A stretch of DNA of 35,603 bases, taken from contig BFEA01001092.1 in assembly GCA_003427395.1 (NCBI GenBank), forward strand, positions 126,455 to 162,057. Reading direction: 5' to 3'. A program made the translations under genes and the position numbers. This stretch comes from Chara braunii (Eukaryota > Streptophyta > Charophyceae > Charales > Characeae). The notes beneath the pieces are model-generated. The model was not told the origin of the DNA. It saw nothing but the letters and a program-made list of their open reading frames with translations, and made no database searches. This document shows positions 1 to 9,830 of the stretch, piece by piece; the stretch's first letter is position 1; every line of letters starts with the position of its first letter.

Positions 1-557
1 GACGGAGGTGGAAGAAGGGTTGAGGTGGCTGGCTATGGTGGATGGGTGTAGAGGATGGAGGTGGAAGGATGGTTGAGGTGGTTGGCTATGGTATAAAACA
101 GCTTGGGTGATGGAGGTGGAAGAAGGGTCGGGGCAGTTGGCTATGGTGGATGGGTGTAGGGGATGGAGGTGGAAGAAGGGTTGAGGTGGTTGGCTATGGT
201 GGACGGGTGTAGGTGATGGAGGAGGAAGAAGGTGGAAGAAGGTTGGCTATGGTGGACGGGTGTAGGTGACGGAGGTGGAAGGAGGTGGAAGAAGGTTGGC
301 TATGGTGGACGGGTGTGGGTGATGAAGGAGGAAGGAGGTGGAAGAAGGTTGGCTATGGCAGACGGGTGTGGGCAATGGAGGAGGAAGCAGGTGGAAGAAG
401 GTTGGCTATGGTGGACGGGCGAGGGTGATGGAGGAGGAAGAGGTGGAAGAAGGTTGGCTATGGCGGACGGGTGCGGGTGATGGAGGAGAAAGGAGGTGGA
501 AGAAGGTTGGCTATGGTGGACGGAGGTGGGTGATAGAGGAGGAAGGAGGGAGAAGGT
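1..557. repeat. 53-bp minisatellite array
   Basis: The core GGCTATGG recurs at 31, 84, 139, 192, 245, 298, 351, 404, 456 and 509, giving spacings of 53, 55, 53, 53, 53, 53, 53, 52 and 53. About ten units are present and the array runs off the left edge. One strand is very purine-rich (GGAGG and GAAGAAGG runs). Because 53 is not a multiple of 3, the long open frames on both strands are by-products of the repeat and no gene is called here. Confidence 0.97.
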
Positions 558-811
558 TTTCAGTGGTCCTTTGGACATCCGGTCAAGATTGACGATTACG
601 GTAGAAGGGGGGAGGGAAGCGGCGTAGAAGGTGGGGTGGACCCGAACGTGCCACGTGATTTCGGACCTAAAACGCCCCCTAACCCGAGTGTCCGGCACCT
701 TGCCTGTCGTACCGCCCAGCCCTGGAACCAGAACACAGTCCCCACACTACACAATCTGCAGTCAATATGCAGAAAACACGCAGTCGCAGCAGATACAGTT
801 GGCCGGAATCT

Positions 812-831
812 GCGGAATCTGCAGATTCCGC
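812..831. repeat. 20-bp perfect palindrome
   Basis: The sequence GCGGAATCTGCAGATTCCGC equals its own reverse complement. Just upstream, GGAATCTGC occurs a second time as a direct repeat (from about 805), so one half-site is duplicated. It could be a dyad binding site or a cruciform-prone element; no function is shown. Confidence 0.9.
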
Positions 832-1031
832 GAGTTACGGTACTTTACCGTTTTGCTGTTTCTTTGCCCAGGGTGAAAAATCCAGGATGTACTGGTATAT
901 GTTTCCTGCCCCAGACGTTATCAGACTGCCACCAAACTTGGTGGACCCTCTCACTGTGCCACAGGGAAGGCCCTCACCAAATTTCGTGTCAATCTGACAC
1001 CGTTTGGGCCAAGTTCCCCGTTTCGGGCGTC

Positions 1032-1087
1032 CGCCGGCTGCCGGCGAACAGTTCGGAGGAAGTCCGTTTTCTGATTTTTTCAGAAAA
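1032..1087. other. Two adjacent small hairpins
   Basis: CGCCGG (1032-1037) pairs with CCGGCG (1041-1046) around a 3-base loop. TTTTCTGA (1067-1074) pairs with TCAGAAAA (1080-1087) around a loop of five T. The stems are short (6 and 8 bp), so chance is possible, but two perfect hairpins lie within 56 bases. No T-run or gene end suggests a terminator. Confidence 0.5.
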
Positions 1088-1265
1088 TGGAGTCAGATGG
1101 CCTGCTGGGTCTGCAGGTCATCTGTTCATACCCAGGATATGGGGTCTGAACAGTCTCGGACCCCATTCCCAAGTACCTACAGTAGCGCTGCCGACGTGCC
1201 GTCGGCCGCATTTTGCCCGATCGTTGTTCCCACATGACCCCTACAACGGTGGTGGTTACCCTGTC

Positions 1266-2616
1266 CGTTGCCCGCCCAAATACTTAGAACAGCAAAATGA
1301 CAAGGTTAACAGCAATCTACCAAGGGGAAAGATCAGCGAGGCATCATGAGATGTACCGCAGCCCACCTAAGCACTTAGAACAGCAAAATGACAATGGCGA
1401 CAACAATCTACCGAGGGGCAAGATCAGCGAAGTATCATGGGGTGAATCGTAGCCCACCCAAGCACTTAGAGCAGCAGAATGACAATGCGAACAACAATCT
1501 ACCTAAGGAAATGATCAGCGAAGTATCATGGGGTGAATCGTAGCCCACCCAAACACTTAGAACAACAAATCGACAATGCGAACAACAATCTACCCAGGGG
1601 AATGATCAATGAAGTTTCATGGGATGAATCGCAGCCCACCCAAGCACTTAGAACAGCAGAATGACAATGCGAAGAGCAATCTACCCAGGGAAATGATCAG
1701 CGAAGTATGATAGGTTGAATCGCAGCCCACCCAAGCACTTAGAACAAGAAATTGACAATGCGAACAGCAATCTACCCAGGGGAATGATCAGCAAACTATC
1801 ATGGGAGGATTCGCAGCCCACCCAATATACTTAGAACAACAAATTGACAATGCGAACAACAATCTACCCAGGGGAATGAACAGCGAAGTATCAAGGGATG
1901 AATCACAGCCCACCCAAGCACTTAGAACAAGAAAATGACAATGCTAACAACAATGTACCCAGGGGAATGATCAGCGAAGTATCATGGGGTGAATCACAGC
2001 CCACCCAAGCACTTAGAACAACAAATTGACGATGCGAACAACAATCTACCCAGGGGAATGATCAGCGAAGTATCATGGGGTGAATCGCAGCCCAACCAAG
2101 CACTTAGAACAACAAATTGACAATGCGAACAACAATCTACCCAGTGGAATGATCAGTGAAGTATCATGGGATGATTCGCAGCCCACTTAAGCACTTAGAA
2201 CAACAAATTCACAATGCGAACAACAATCCACCAAGGGGAATAATCCATGAAGTATCATGGGATGATTCGCAGCCCACCCCAGCATCAAGATCAATGAAAA
2301 GACGAGTTTGGAAGCAATCTAGCAAGGGGGATGTTCACAGAAGTATTCTGAAATGAATCGCAACACATACATATATCAAAGATTGCCAAAAGATGAGTTT
2401 GGAAGCAATCTAGCAAGGGGAAAGTTCACGGAAGCTTCCCGGAATGAATCGCAACACATACATGTATCAAAGACAGTCAAAAGATGAGTTTGGCAGCAAT
2501 CTAGCAAGGAGAAAGTTCACAGAAGTATCCCGGAATGAATCGCAACACATACATGTATGAAAGGTCGCCAAAAGATGAGTTTGGAAGCAATCTAGCAAGG
2601 GGAAAGTTCACGGAAG
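1266..2616. repeat. 91-bp minisatellite with two variant blocks
   Basis: The word CTTAG recurs at 1283, 1374, 1465, 1556, 1647, 1738, 1830, 1921, 2012, 2103 and 2194, a period of 91 (once 92). From about 2285 the unit changes to a second type with GAGTTTGG at 2304, 2395, 2486 and 2577, again period 91. The shared word CAATCTA stays in phase across the junction (1313 to 2315 is 11 units plus the single extra base). Block A has 11 units and block B about 3.4. The blocks share a framework (CAATCTA, AAGGGGAA, GAAGTATC, GAATCGCA) and differ mainly in the last third. The open frame at 2156-2356 is a by-product. Confidence 0.97.
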
Positions 2617-3444
2617 AAAAGAAAGGTATGAAAATTCTTTGATTTTAAAAGGAAAGGTCCCCGGCTGGTAGCAAGCCACCCGACAACCAGCCCACACCCC
2701 ACTCCTCGCCGTCCCTGGCGAGCCTTTCCCGTAGCCCCCCCCCTTTTCCCCAAGCTTTCTCCCACACATGGTGGCCCCCTTTCTTCTTTCACGGCACACC
2801 CGTGTTANACATTTTCTCTCCCCCGNTTTTCNTTGCCACCTTCACNGGATTACGTTCCCNCTCCTTTCCCCTNTNGCTTATGATACCGGCCTCCGCTTTT
2901 TGGTTTATAAATGGCTTCACCCTATTANAGCACAACNCCCCTCAGTTTTTCNTTCCTTTGGAACTACGATACATGTCTCTTCTAACTACGGTACGACCTT
3001 GCTTAGTCTTCCTTCTTTTGTAATTATGATACATGCCTAGGGTACATGTTCCCTTCTTTTTCCCAAGGAATTCTATACCCTTCCCCGTCTCCTCATTCTT
3101 CTCTCTCGCCTCTCTTTCTTTCGTTTCCTCTCTTCTTTCTCGCGTTTGACTCTCAAGGCTCTCCTCGAAGTGACCGTTTCTTTCTCCTAGGGGTCTTTGG
3201 CAGGGGCGGTTTCCAAACCTTATACCCCCTCTTAGGGGACCGCGAAAAGGCCCCTTGCCTCAAAGTCTCTCCCTTCTCGTGTGTGACGGTCACTTTTGCA
3301 TCGACTGCTTCTTTCCCCTTCCTTTTGGTTCTTCCCCATGGGTTCCTCTCCATCGAAAAAGTTTGAGGCGAGCCCTCGCGACAGGGTCCCGTAACCTAGT
3401 CCCGTCCAATTCGGCAAGGAGGTACGCCCCTCTGTTTAATCTCC
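2617..3444. other. Pyrimidine-rich 3' flank of E1; no gene called
   Basis: This stretch follows the end of the E1 integrase frame on the minus strand. It is strongly C/T-rich on the plus strand and has a cluster of ambiguous bases at 2807-2952. Several open frames occur on both strands but none has a recognisable domain. It is the place to expect the integrase C-terminus, polypurine tract and 3' LTR of E1; no second copy of this sequence is visible in the window, so no LTR can be confirmed. Confidence 0.5.
3078..3144 (-). other. Candidate polypurine tract of E1
   Basis: A run of 67 bases is almost pure C/T on the plus strand, hence purine-rich on the minus strand, and lies about 300 bases beyond the integrase frame. 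This is where a gypsy-type element keeps its plus-strand primer. The tract is longer than usual and no LTR start (TG) with a partner copy is seen, so the call is tentative. Confidence 0.3.
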
Positions 3445-4428
3445 TTAAGACTCAGTATGGTCCCATTCATCTGTTGGCCCTATTGACTTTTGTCGTACCC
3501 GTAGGTACTTGTCCCACCTTTCCTTCCGCTTTACTCTCTCTTTCTCGATATTCTCCGCTGCTTCGACAAGTCCAGCGTCAAGGTTTTCGGATATTTGTTG
3601 TATCCTGGCCTCTAATAGTTCAGCCCTCGTCATGTTGGACTTCCATGAGACACTCGTCCAGGTGTCGATGTGAAATTTGATGGGCAATGGGCAGTGCCTA
3701 CCAAACCAAAGCGCATAAGGAGGATACCCTGTGCTTGATTTGACCGTGATGTTATCGGCCCAAACCGCATACCGCAAGTATTTCGACAACTACTCTGTGC
3801 GACCCTTACACCACTTGGCTAGGGCATCTACAAGTGGTTCGTGACCTCTCTCGACCGAGGCATTGCTTTGGGAATGATAGGCAGTTGCGTAGGCAGCCTT
3901 AATACCCGCCCTTCCCAATATCGGTGTATAAGAGACAGCCTTAATACCCGCCCTTTCCAATATAGTCTTGACCCTTTGACTTAGGAACTCGAACCCTCTA
4001 TCCATGACGACCTTCCCGACGCACCCGTACCTCGCGACGTACTCTAAGATAAAGTCACTCACTTCTTCGACCGTCTTCTTTTTAATGGCCTTTGCTTCCA
4101 CGAATCCAGTAAGGTCGTTGCGAACGTTGATTATATACCTAAGCCCGCCGACTCCTTTTGACATCGTCTCTAAGTCAATGTGGACCTTTTCGCTTGGAAC
4201 AGTGGGTAGCGACGGAACTAGGGGTTCCTTGTAGCGAACGATCGCCCTCATTTGGCAAGCTTCACAGGTTGAGCGATACTTTTTGACTTCCTTGTATTGC
4301 CCGTCCCGCCAATAGAGTCTACGGACCTTATCAAAAGTCCCTTTTACCCCTTTATGTCCTCCAACGAACCCATCGTGCAACTTTTCTATGACCGCTTTCC
4401 TCTCCTCCAGATTGCAAAGCACTCTCAT
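3445..4428 (-). pseudogene. E1 integrase (pol C-terminal domain), broken
   Basis: The integrase inserts retroelement cDNA into the host chromosome. The zinc-binding HHCC domain is visible (H-x6-H in LHDGFVGGHKG, then C-x2-C in STCEACQ), followed by the catalytic core: first Asp in VHIDLETM, second in KVVMDRGFEF, and Glu in ASVERGHEP. D and E are separated by 49 residues instead of the usual 35; the extra 14 come from an insertion at 3922-3963 that looks like an assembly artefact (see the Tn5-end entry). A TAG at 3790-3792 interrupts the core; the frame continues unchanged to 3445 with the typical post-core region (ITVKSSTGYPPYALWFGR) and then a Lys/Arg-rich stretch. Weak homology also extends upstream of 4428 in the same frame. 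Confidence 0.9.
3924..3938 (+). other. Tn5 mosaic-end / Nextera adapter remnant
   Basis: GTGTATAAGAGACAG is identical to the last 15 bases of the 19-bp Tn5 mosaic end AGATGTGTATAAGAGACAG used in Nextera libraries. It sits between two copies of a 28-base segment (3894-3921 and 3936-3963, one mismatch), 42 bases apart. This is what unremoved tagmentation adapter plus re-read genomic sequence would leave. It adds exactly 14 codons to the E1 integrase. I regard it as an artefact and not biology. Confidence 0.85.
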
Positions 4429-4453
4429 GGGAATCGCAAACTTGGTGGGTCTC

Positions 4454-5154
4454 TTAAAGAGGTGACCCCCTCATAGGCAATACCCCAGCGCCTCCCTTTT
4501 GATCTCCTCGGTGCCTCGTTCCCTGCCTGCTAAGTACAACCTTATATCGCGGGACGGGAAAGTTGGCGAGGAACATCCTAGGGACTTCTTCCTCTCGAGC
4601 TGTTATTGCCACGTGTGCCCTACTAGCGGCGACTTGGATCACCTGGTCCTTGGCTATTGATAGAGTCACTTCCTTCAACTTCCAATAATCCTCTTCCCGG
4701 ATGGGAAGTCGGGACAGTCCGTCGACGACCTGGTTTTTGGTCCCGGAGATCCTTTCGACCCTATAATCATACAGTCTAATATGGATCATTCATCTAGCGA
4801 TAGTCAGGTCGGTCAGGGAGAAGTCCTTTTGAAGGACAGCCGCTACCGCAGTCGGGTCTACTCTCAGGAGGAAACGCCTCCCGTAGATGTAGTGGCAGAA
4901 GGTCTTCAGGGAGTGCAACACCCCAACACTTCTTTCTTGAATTGTCTATGGTTCCTCTCGGTGGGGTTTAAGGCCCGACTCTCGAACCAAAGTGGCCTCT
5001 CTTTCCCGTTTTGATCGCTTTGGGACAGAAGCCCACCCACGGAGCATGGCCCAACATCCGTAGCAACTATAAACGGGTGGTTATCCTCGTCCTCGAAGAA
5101 AGGAACGCATAGGACCTGCCCTCCTTTGTGGAATTCTTCTTTAAGTGCTTTCAT
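4454..5154 (-). pseudogene. E1 RNase H domain, broken
   Basis: RNase H removes the RNA strand during reverse transcription. The start of the domain is seen at 5154-4906 with PFIVATDVGP (first acidic residue) and the RPLWFESRALNPTERN region followed by QFKKEVLG (second acidic residue). Near 4925 a frameshift moves the reading frame; the downstream frame gives HYIYGRRFLLRVDPTAVA, holding the third Asp. A TGA near 4790 stands where sister sequences have Trp, after which RVERISGTKNQVVDGLSRLP marks the end of the domain. The same RVERI / DGLSR pattern is found in E2. The spacer to integrase follows. At least two lesions make it non-functional. Confidence 0.88.
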
Positions 5155-5226
5155 GGCTGCGGTCTGTTCTTCCCCCTAAGTCCACGCTTCCGTTTTTCTA
5201 CGCAGTCGTCTAAGTGGTTCCGCCTT

Positions 5227-6146
5227 CTAGTTGTAGGCTTTTATAAAGATCCTCCTGTAGCCCACCACCCCTAGAAATTGCCTAACCTCTGTTATTGACT
5301 TTAAGGGCGACGACCAGGTCATCAATTTCTCCAACTTCGCGGGATCGGGTCTCCGCCCATCTTTGTCACAGACGAAGCCCAATATTTTGATCGACGACAC
5401 TCCCCAGCGGCTCTTTGTTCCACTCACAGTAAGGTTGGCGTCATCCAATTTTGCAAGGACTTCCCCGACATCCTTCATATGGTCCACCATGAACTTCCTT
5501 ACTCCGGGGAAGACTTCCGTCTCGTTATGTTCGACCGACCCTTTTATCGGGAAGTCATAAAGGAAGACTTCCACCTTTTCCTGTATGAATTCTTTGAGGA
5601 CTGCTATAATGGCCCTTTGGAAAACTGCTACGTTGTTCATCCACCTCGTAGGCACCACCATCGTTTAGACCGGTCCCCGATGCGTGTGCATGGAGGTCAT
5701 GTGTGTATTTCGGTTGTCCAAGGGGATCTCGTCATAACCCGAGAAGAGATCGCAGATCGAGTAGATCGAGCTACCTGTTGACCCTTCCGCCAGTAGATCC
5801 GCCTCAAGTATGGACCCCACGTTCCTTATAGTGACCGCGTTGGTCCTTTGAAGGTTCTGAATCCACCTCAATTTGTTGCTACTGTAACCTCCTTTTCTCA
5901 GAAAGAACCATTTGTTGGATAGGCACTTTCACAAGGTTCGGAGACGAACGTCCTTATCTTTTCCTTTATGAAGGTCACTATCTCCTCCTTTTCCTTTTGA
6001 GCATACTTCCACTGGGGTCTATCTTTCCAAGGTACGTAAGGGATCGTATGGATCCGGGTAGGCTTAGCGTACCTCGGGTCGATCATCCCTCTCTCCGAGT
6101 CACCAAAGACTACGGCCTTATCGCAGCCCCGTAGGGTCATCGCCAC
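5227..6146 (-). pseudogene. E1 reverse transcriptase, active-site mutant and broken
   Basis: Copies element RNA into DNA. From the N-terminal side: the connection KPTRIHTIPYVPWKDRPQW at about 6060, a frameshift near 5890, then RWIQNLQRTNAVTIRNVGS, motif A (SICDLFSGYDEIPL), a TAA at 5665-5667, the PTRWMNNVAVFQRA region, motif C, and KILGFVCDKDGRRPDP with TEVRQFLGVVGY at the thumb. Motif C reads F-L-Y-D-F where the family has x-x-D-D: the first catalytic Asp is Tyr (codon 5557-5559). In-frame TAGs follow at 5227-5229 and 5176-5178 before RNase H. Identification is certain; the enzyme is inactive. Confidence 0.93.
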
Positions 6147-6240
6147 GTACTCCTTTTCTTCCTTCGTGTGGTTCTCATCCCTTATCCATTTTTGCTAACC
6201 TATCGGTTGTAATTCTCTGCCCTTCGGTCTCCTTCATTTT

Positions 6241-7199
6241 TCAGATGATATCGACAATCTCCTCCTCCGATATCGAAGTTTCCTCCGTTCTATCCCGGCT
6301 GACCGCAGCGGGCTTCACTTTCTCCGCTATAGTTTTATGCTTCTTGACTCCACTGGCTAGGGGGATTCCTCCAAAAAAGACAGCCTTACGCATCCACCGA
6401 ACTTCTCTCCCTCGTCCTCTTTTTCGTATTCTACCCCATTGATCACAATCTGGCACCCGACATCCTCGACATTTAATTGGTCCCTCAGGGGTTCCTTATA
6501 AGCAAAGGGTGATTCTTCTAGATGGACTTGGCACACCCTTGACTGTGCTGCCTTCCGCCTCGGAATACTGGTCCGGTTTCGCTCATCTTGGGTGTCCACA
6601 GTCTTTAGGACCACTTGGATCCCATCCGGACTCCGGATCGAGAGAGTCTGACTCCCGTCCGGAAGGTCGACCGTGGTAGCGTGGGCCACGCTCAACCAGG
6701 TTCGCCCGAGGATCAACTCAAAGGAACACTCCTTCACCGAGAAAATCGAAATCATGGCTTCCACCCCTGTGACTTCAATCAAGGGGTTGTGACACACCCC
6801 TTCCGCCGGTTGGAGCTTGTTATCTGCGACAACTATGGACATGGACACCCCTCTATCCACTTCCAGTCCTAATTCCTTCGTGATAGAATCTCTACACACA
6901 TTAGATTCAGACTCATTGTCCACCAGGACCCTCATTTTTTTTCCACTGACCACTGCTTGGAGCTGGCCACTCCCTAGCACATAGAAGTTGTTAGTTTCCT
7001 CTTCCGAGAAAAAACTCGCCGGTAGCTTTTCCATTGTAATTCGGGAAGACTGCACCTCCTCCTTACCGGGTCCATCCCCTGGAACTGTGGGCCCCTCTGC
7101 GAGCGGAATCCTCATCTTCTTGGTGATGCTTAGGAGCTCATCTCTAACGCTCTTGCTGGCCTGTAAGTACTCCAGAAGGGTGCATTGCATATGCTGCAT
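6241..7199 (-). pseudogene. E1 retropepsin-like aspartic protease region
   Basis: This domain cleaves the polyprotein. The frame from 7199 continues the gag frame after a stop at 7233-7235. The protease signature is at about 6930-6880: hydrophobic strand MRVLVD, then N-E-S-E, with the Asp codon at 6918-6920. The canonical triplet is D-[ST]-G; here the third residue is Glu (6912-6914), which should abolish activity. The second signature is present as FELILGRTWLSVA, the usual hydrophobic-hydrophobic-G motif of a retropepsin flap and C-terminal half. The region between 6456 and 6241 (another frame) is an acidic/basic linker towards RT. The Ser/Glu-rich N-terminal part is a gag-pol linker. Confidence 0.8.
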
Positions 7200-7232
7200 T
7201 AGGGTCCACCATAGGGGAGCTGCCGTGTCTAT

Positions 7233-7892
7233 TTAGTCCAAAGTGCATTTCATCTCGAACTTTTTCGCCCCCTTTTTCCTAGGTGATTTAGGTGATGTGG
7301 GTTCTTCCCCCTTCCTCTCTTCTGTGCCTTTGGCGTCGACCATTGGTTGGTCGTCGTCGCCGCTCCTTCTCCCTCCTCCCGCCGTCTCTCTTTCCTTGCC
7401 TTTATACGGCCCTGCCTCGACCTGGGTCCTTACCCTCAGGCAAGGCTCTTCCTCTTCTTGCTTGGTCTCTACGAACTTGATGCTCGACACCTGGGGTTCC
7501 CTTATGGGCACGCCTCCTAGTGATTTTGACATTTGGACTCGGGATGAGTTGGTGGTGCTCCCAGCCTCGGGCTTTTTCCCCAATCTTGCCTCTTGGAGGG
7601 CTACCCTCTTGTCCACATTCACCTTCATCGAGGAATAAAAGGAGACTTCCTCTCCATCGTCACCCCAAACCACCCACTTATTCTCATTTAATTTCACCAC
7701 TCCCAACCTTAGGGCTTCCGTAAGGTAAGGGCACTCTCGCTTGATGNGANCCTCCTCGTTGCNATAGACACACCCGCTTCGAGGCGGCGGGTTGTTAGGG
7801 CGGGGAGTGACTTGAGGAGGCGCTCCCGTTGCCGCGGGAGGCCCGCGAGGCGATGGCGTTCTAGCCTGACTTACCTCTGGTCGAGCCCCCAT
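7233..7892 (-). pseudogene. E1 gag nucleocapsid with CCHC zinc knuckle
   Basis: The nucleocapsid part of gag binds element RNA. A Pro/Arg-rich stretch (PRGPPAATGAPPQVTPRP) precedes a zinc knuckle at about 7780-7739: C-V-Y-x-N-E-E-x-x-I-K-R-E-C. Three codons contain an N (NGC, GNT, CNC), all compatible with Cys, Gly and His, which would give C-x2-C-x4-H-x4-C exactly. After it comes LTEALRLGVVKLNENKWVVW and a charged tail rich in Lys, Glu and Gly. The frame ends at 7233-7235 and the protease frame follows in phase. E2 carries the same knuckle spacing in an otherwise unrelated sequence. Confidence 0.85.
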
Positions 7893-8860
7893 GGCCCTAG
7901 GTTGGGGAGGGTCTCCTCATCTTCCATCCCTTGCATCCTTCCATCGGGAATTTCCCCACTCTGAGGCCCTATTTCCTTTGATCTCTCGCTCGTTCCTTCA
8001 GCTCCCTTGGTTGCCGGGTTCGTTCTGCCAACCTGGGGGTCCTCCTCCCCAACGTTGGCCGGGAGGCCCAGGAGGCCGCCTTTTGTTAGTACCGCGGGGA
8101 CCATCGCTCTTTTGGGTGCGCATACTCTGGAGTGCCATGTCCAGACTTTCTTTCATGTACTCCAGCACGTCCAACCCGCCTCCAGTGAAGACCACTTCGG
8201 CGACCCTTTCGAAATTAACGGAGTCCCTGGGGTCTTTTTTAGGACCTCCTTACTTTTCTCCTCAGGCAGGTGCAACATGAACATCACGCACCTGTCGACT
8301 TCGGAAAGCATCCCCCGATCCACCAAATTTGAATCTACAAGTAAAGGCCACCAGGCTTTCCTGCTCTTCTCTCGCAACCCGACGAAACCCTTCTATTGTG
8401 GGGATCATGTCGTCACACGCAAAAATCCGCAATAGGCTGTTCTTGAAGGTCTTCCATCTTCCATCAGACGGGTATACGGCCCTAATGGCGTGGTCCAGCT
8501 CCGGGTCCGAATGTTGTATGAAGTGGTCAATCCACTCTTTCTCTGAGAACTTTTTCCGGTAGGCGTAACTCTCCCACTTCTCTACGAACCCGGTCACGTC
8601 CCTTCCTTTGAGGTAGAGCGATTCTATTCCTCGGTTACCGTCGTAGTAGGGAACTCGGTGGTCGTCATAACGACGAAAATAAGGACCTTTCGCAGGCCCG
8701 TCTATCGTCGGATCGTAGGGTTTGTACTAGGAAGGGTCCAAATCCTCCTTCCGAGGTCGAGCTCTCGGAGGTCCCCAGGGTTCCTCTTCACGACGACCTC
8801 TATAACCCGGGTCTTCGCGTTTCCAGTGCATGGACTCTTGGCCCCTCACCCCTCTCCATA
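7871..8860 (-). pseudogene. E1 gag capsid-like region, frameshifted
   Basis: The capsid part of gag assembles the particle. It shows the layout of plant-type Ty3 gag: an Arg/Glu/Pro/Tyr-rich linker (about 8830-8620), then TGFVEKWESYAYRKKFSE, FIQHSDPELDHAIRAVYP, WKTFKNSLLRIF, and REEQESLVAFTCRF, the helical capsid core. The reading frame switches at least three times between 8377 and 7871 (near 8300, 8180 and 8000), and the linker has an in-frame TAG near 8739. Coordinates are approximate because the protein is reconstructed from three frames. Identification as gag rests on these motifs and on position just upstream of the knuckle. Confidence 0.75.
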
Positions 8861-9311
8861 TATCTTTGAATCCCCCCATATTCCTTCCTACCGCCTCTTC
8901 TTGCATCCACGCAGAACTGGTCTCCCTGCAGGCCCATCTTCGCGGTCCTCCTCCAATTTCGATCGGTCGTTCTTCCCCAAGTTCCCTTTTCCTTGGGCCA
9001 CCTTCTTCGCTTCTTCTCGGTGCCCAGTATCCAGCCCTATCACGAGGGCATTCCTACCCTTCACTGACTCTTTTCTCCGTGTCCACGTGCCCCGCCCATC
9101 GGGTATCGACTGGGAAACCCCTCATGGCTTCAACCACTCTTTTCCTCATAAGTACACACGGTTTCATCTCCCTGCGCAAATGCTCATCCGAACCTGCACG
9201 AGGTTCCGTAGCTTTTTCTCTGAGCGGATCTTCCAGGTTCCTTAAAGCCCTATCCATACTTTCTACCCCTTCGATCATTCCTTCGGCTGACTTGCTCAAT
9301 CTCACCCCCAA
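8861..9311 (-). pseudogene. E1 charged helical segment upstream of gag
   Basis: The minus-strand frame at 9311-9054 gives a Glu/Arg/Lys-rich, probably helical segment (RLSKSAEGMIEGVESMDRAL, then LRREMKPCVLMRKRVVEAM). It lies in the same phase as gag and as the next upstream frame, so it is likely the N-terminal extension of the same polyprotein. No known domain is recognised. Confidence 0.5.
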
Positions 9312-9815
9312 TTCGGTATTCTCTTCGGTTCGCCCGTAGCAGCGGTTTTAGGTAATTGGGCGACCTCGTGCTCAACCACTCTCTCCACGCACCAGTTCTC
9401 GGTCGCTCTCTTCGCTAGAGTCACTTCCTCGGTGTTCTGTCTCGCTACTCTCCTCCGAGTCTCTTTCTTCTTCACCCGATCCCTGTTCCTTACTATCTCC
9501 TTCGGACTCCTCACTATTCAAAGTCCACCAAGAGTCCCGCACCTTTTTTTCTTCGTAAGCTGCGAACACAAGGTTGGCAATCTCTAGATGCGAGACGCCC
9601 CTAATCCCTTCCTGCAAGCACCGCCTAATCAGGCGTCTATCTACTTCTCCGGCCTGTCTCGAGAATAGGGGCTTGATGAAGTCGCCGACCAGAGCCCACC
9701 ACTCAAAATCCGTAAGTTCTAGGGACTCCCAACACAGGGTGAACAACTCGTGCCCCTTCTCTTCCCCTAGGGAAAACTTTTCAATTATTGGTCCTCTAGT
9801 CTGAATTTTCCTCAC
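9302..9815 (-). pseudogene. E1 helical region with TLCWE motif and acidic tail
   Basis: The frame encodes a Trp-rich helical part (KGHELFTLCWESLELTDFEW, then FIKPLFSRQAGEVDRRLIRR, then HLEIANLVFAAYEEKK) followed by a long Glu/Ser/Asp-rich low-complexity tail. The L-T-L-C-W-E motif recurs at about 10880 in the next helical region upstream, so this belongs to the repeating polyprotein. A TAA near 9834 separates it from unit 9, in the same phase. No known family is recognised. Confidence 0.55.
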
Positions 9816-9830
9816 TGCTGCGTCGTCGGG

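Larger units (their letters stand above)
558..1265. other. Unassigned sequence between two minisatellites
   Basis: About 700 bases without a recognisable gene. The longest plus-strand open frame (636-1349) runs on into the 91-bp array and shows no domain, so I treat it as spurious. The segment holds a 20-bp palindrome and two small hairpins, annotated separately. It could be the remnant of an old repeat or LTR, but nothing visible proves this. Confidence 0.5.

Noticed and set aside
232-698. Overlapping open frames on both strands in the 53-bp array
   Set aside because: They are translations of a minisatellite whose period is not a multiple of 3; no start context or domain.
636-1349. 237-codon plus-strand frame
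   Set aside because: No recognisable domain, overlaps other frames of similar length, and runs into the 91-bp repeat.
1266-2616. CRISPR-like array (regular spacing)
   Set aside because: The whole 91-bp unit is repeated, with no unique spacers, and the context is eukaryotic.
3078-3444. E1 3' LTR
   Set aside because: Position is right, but no second copy exists in the window to prove it.
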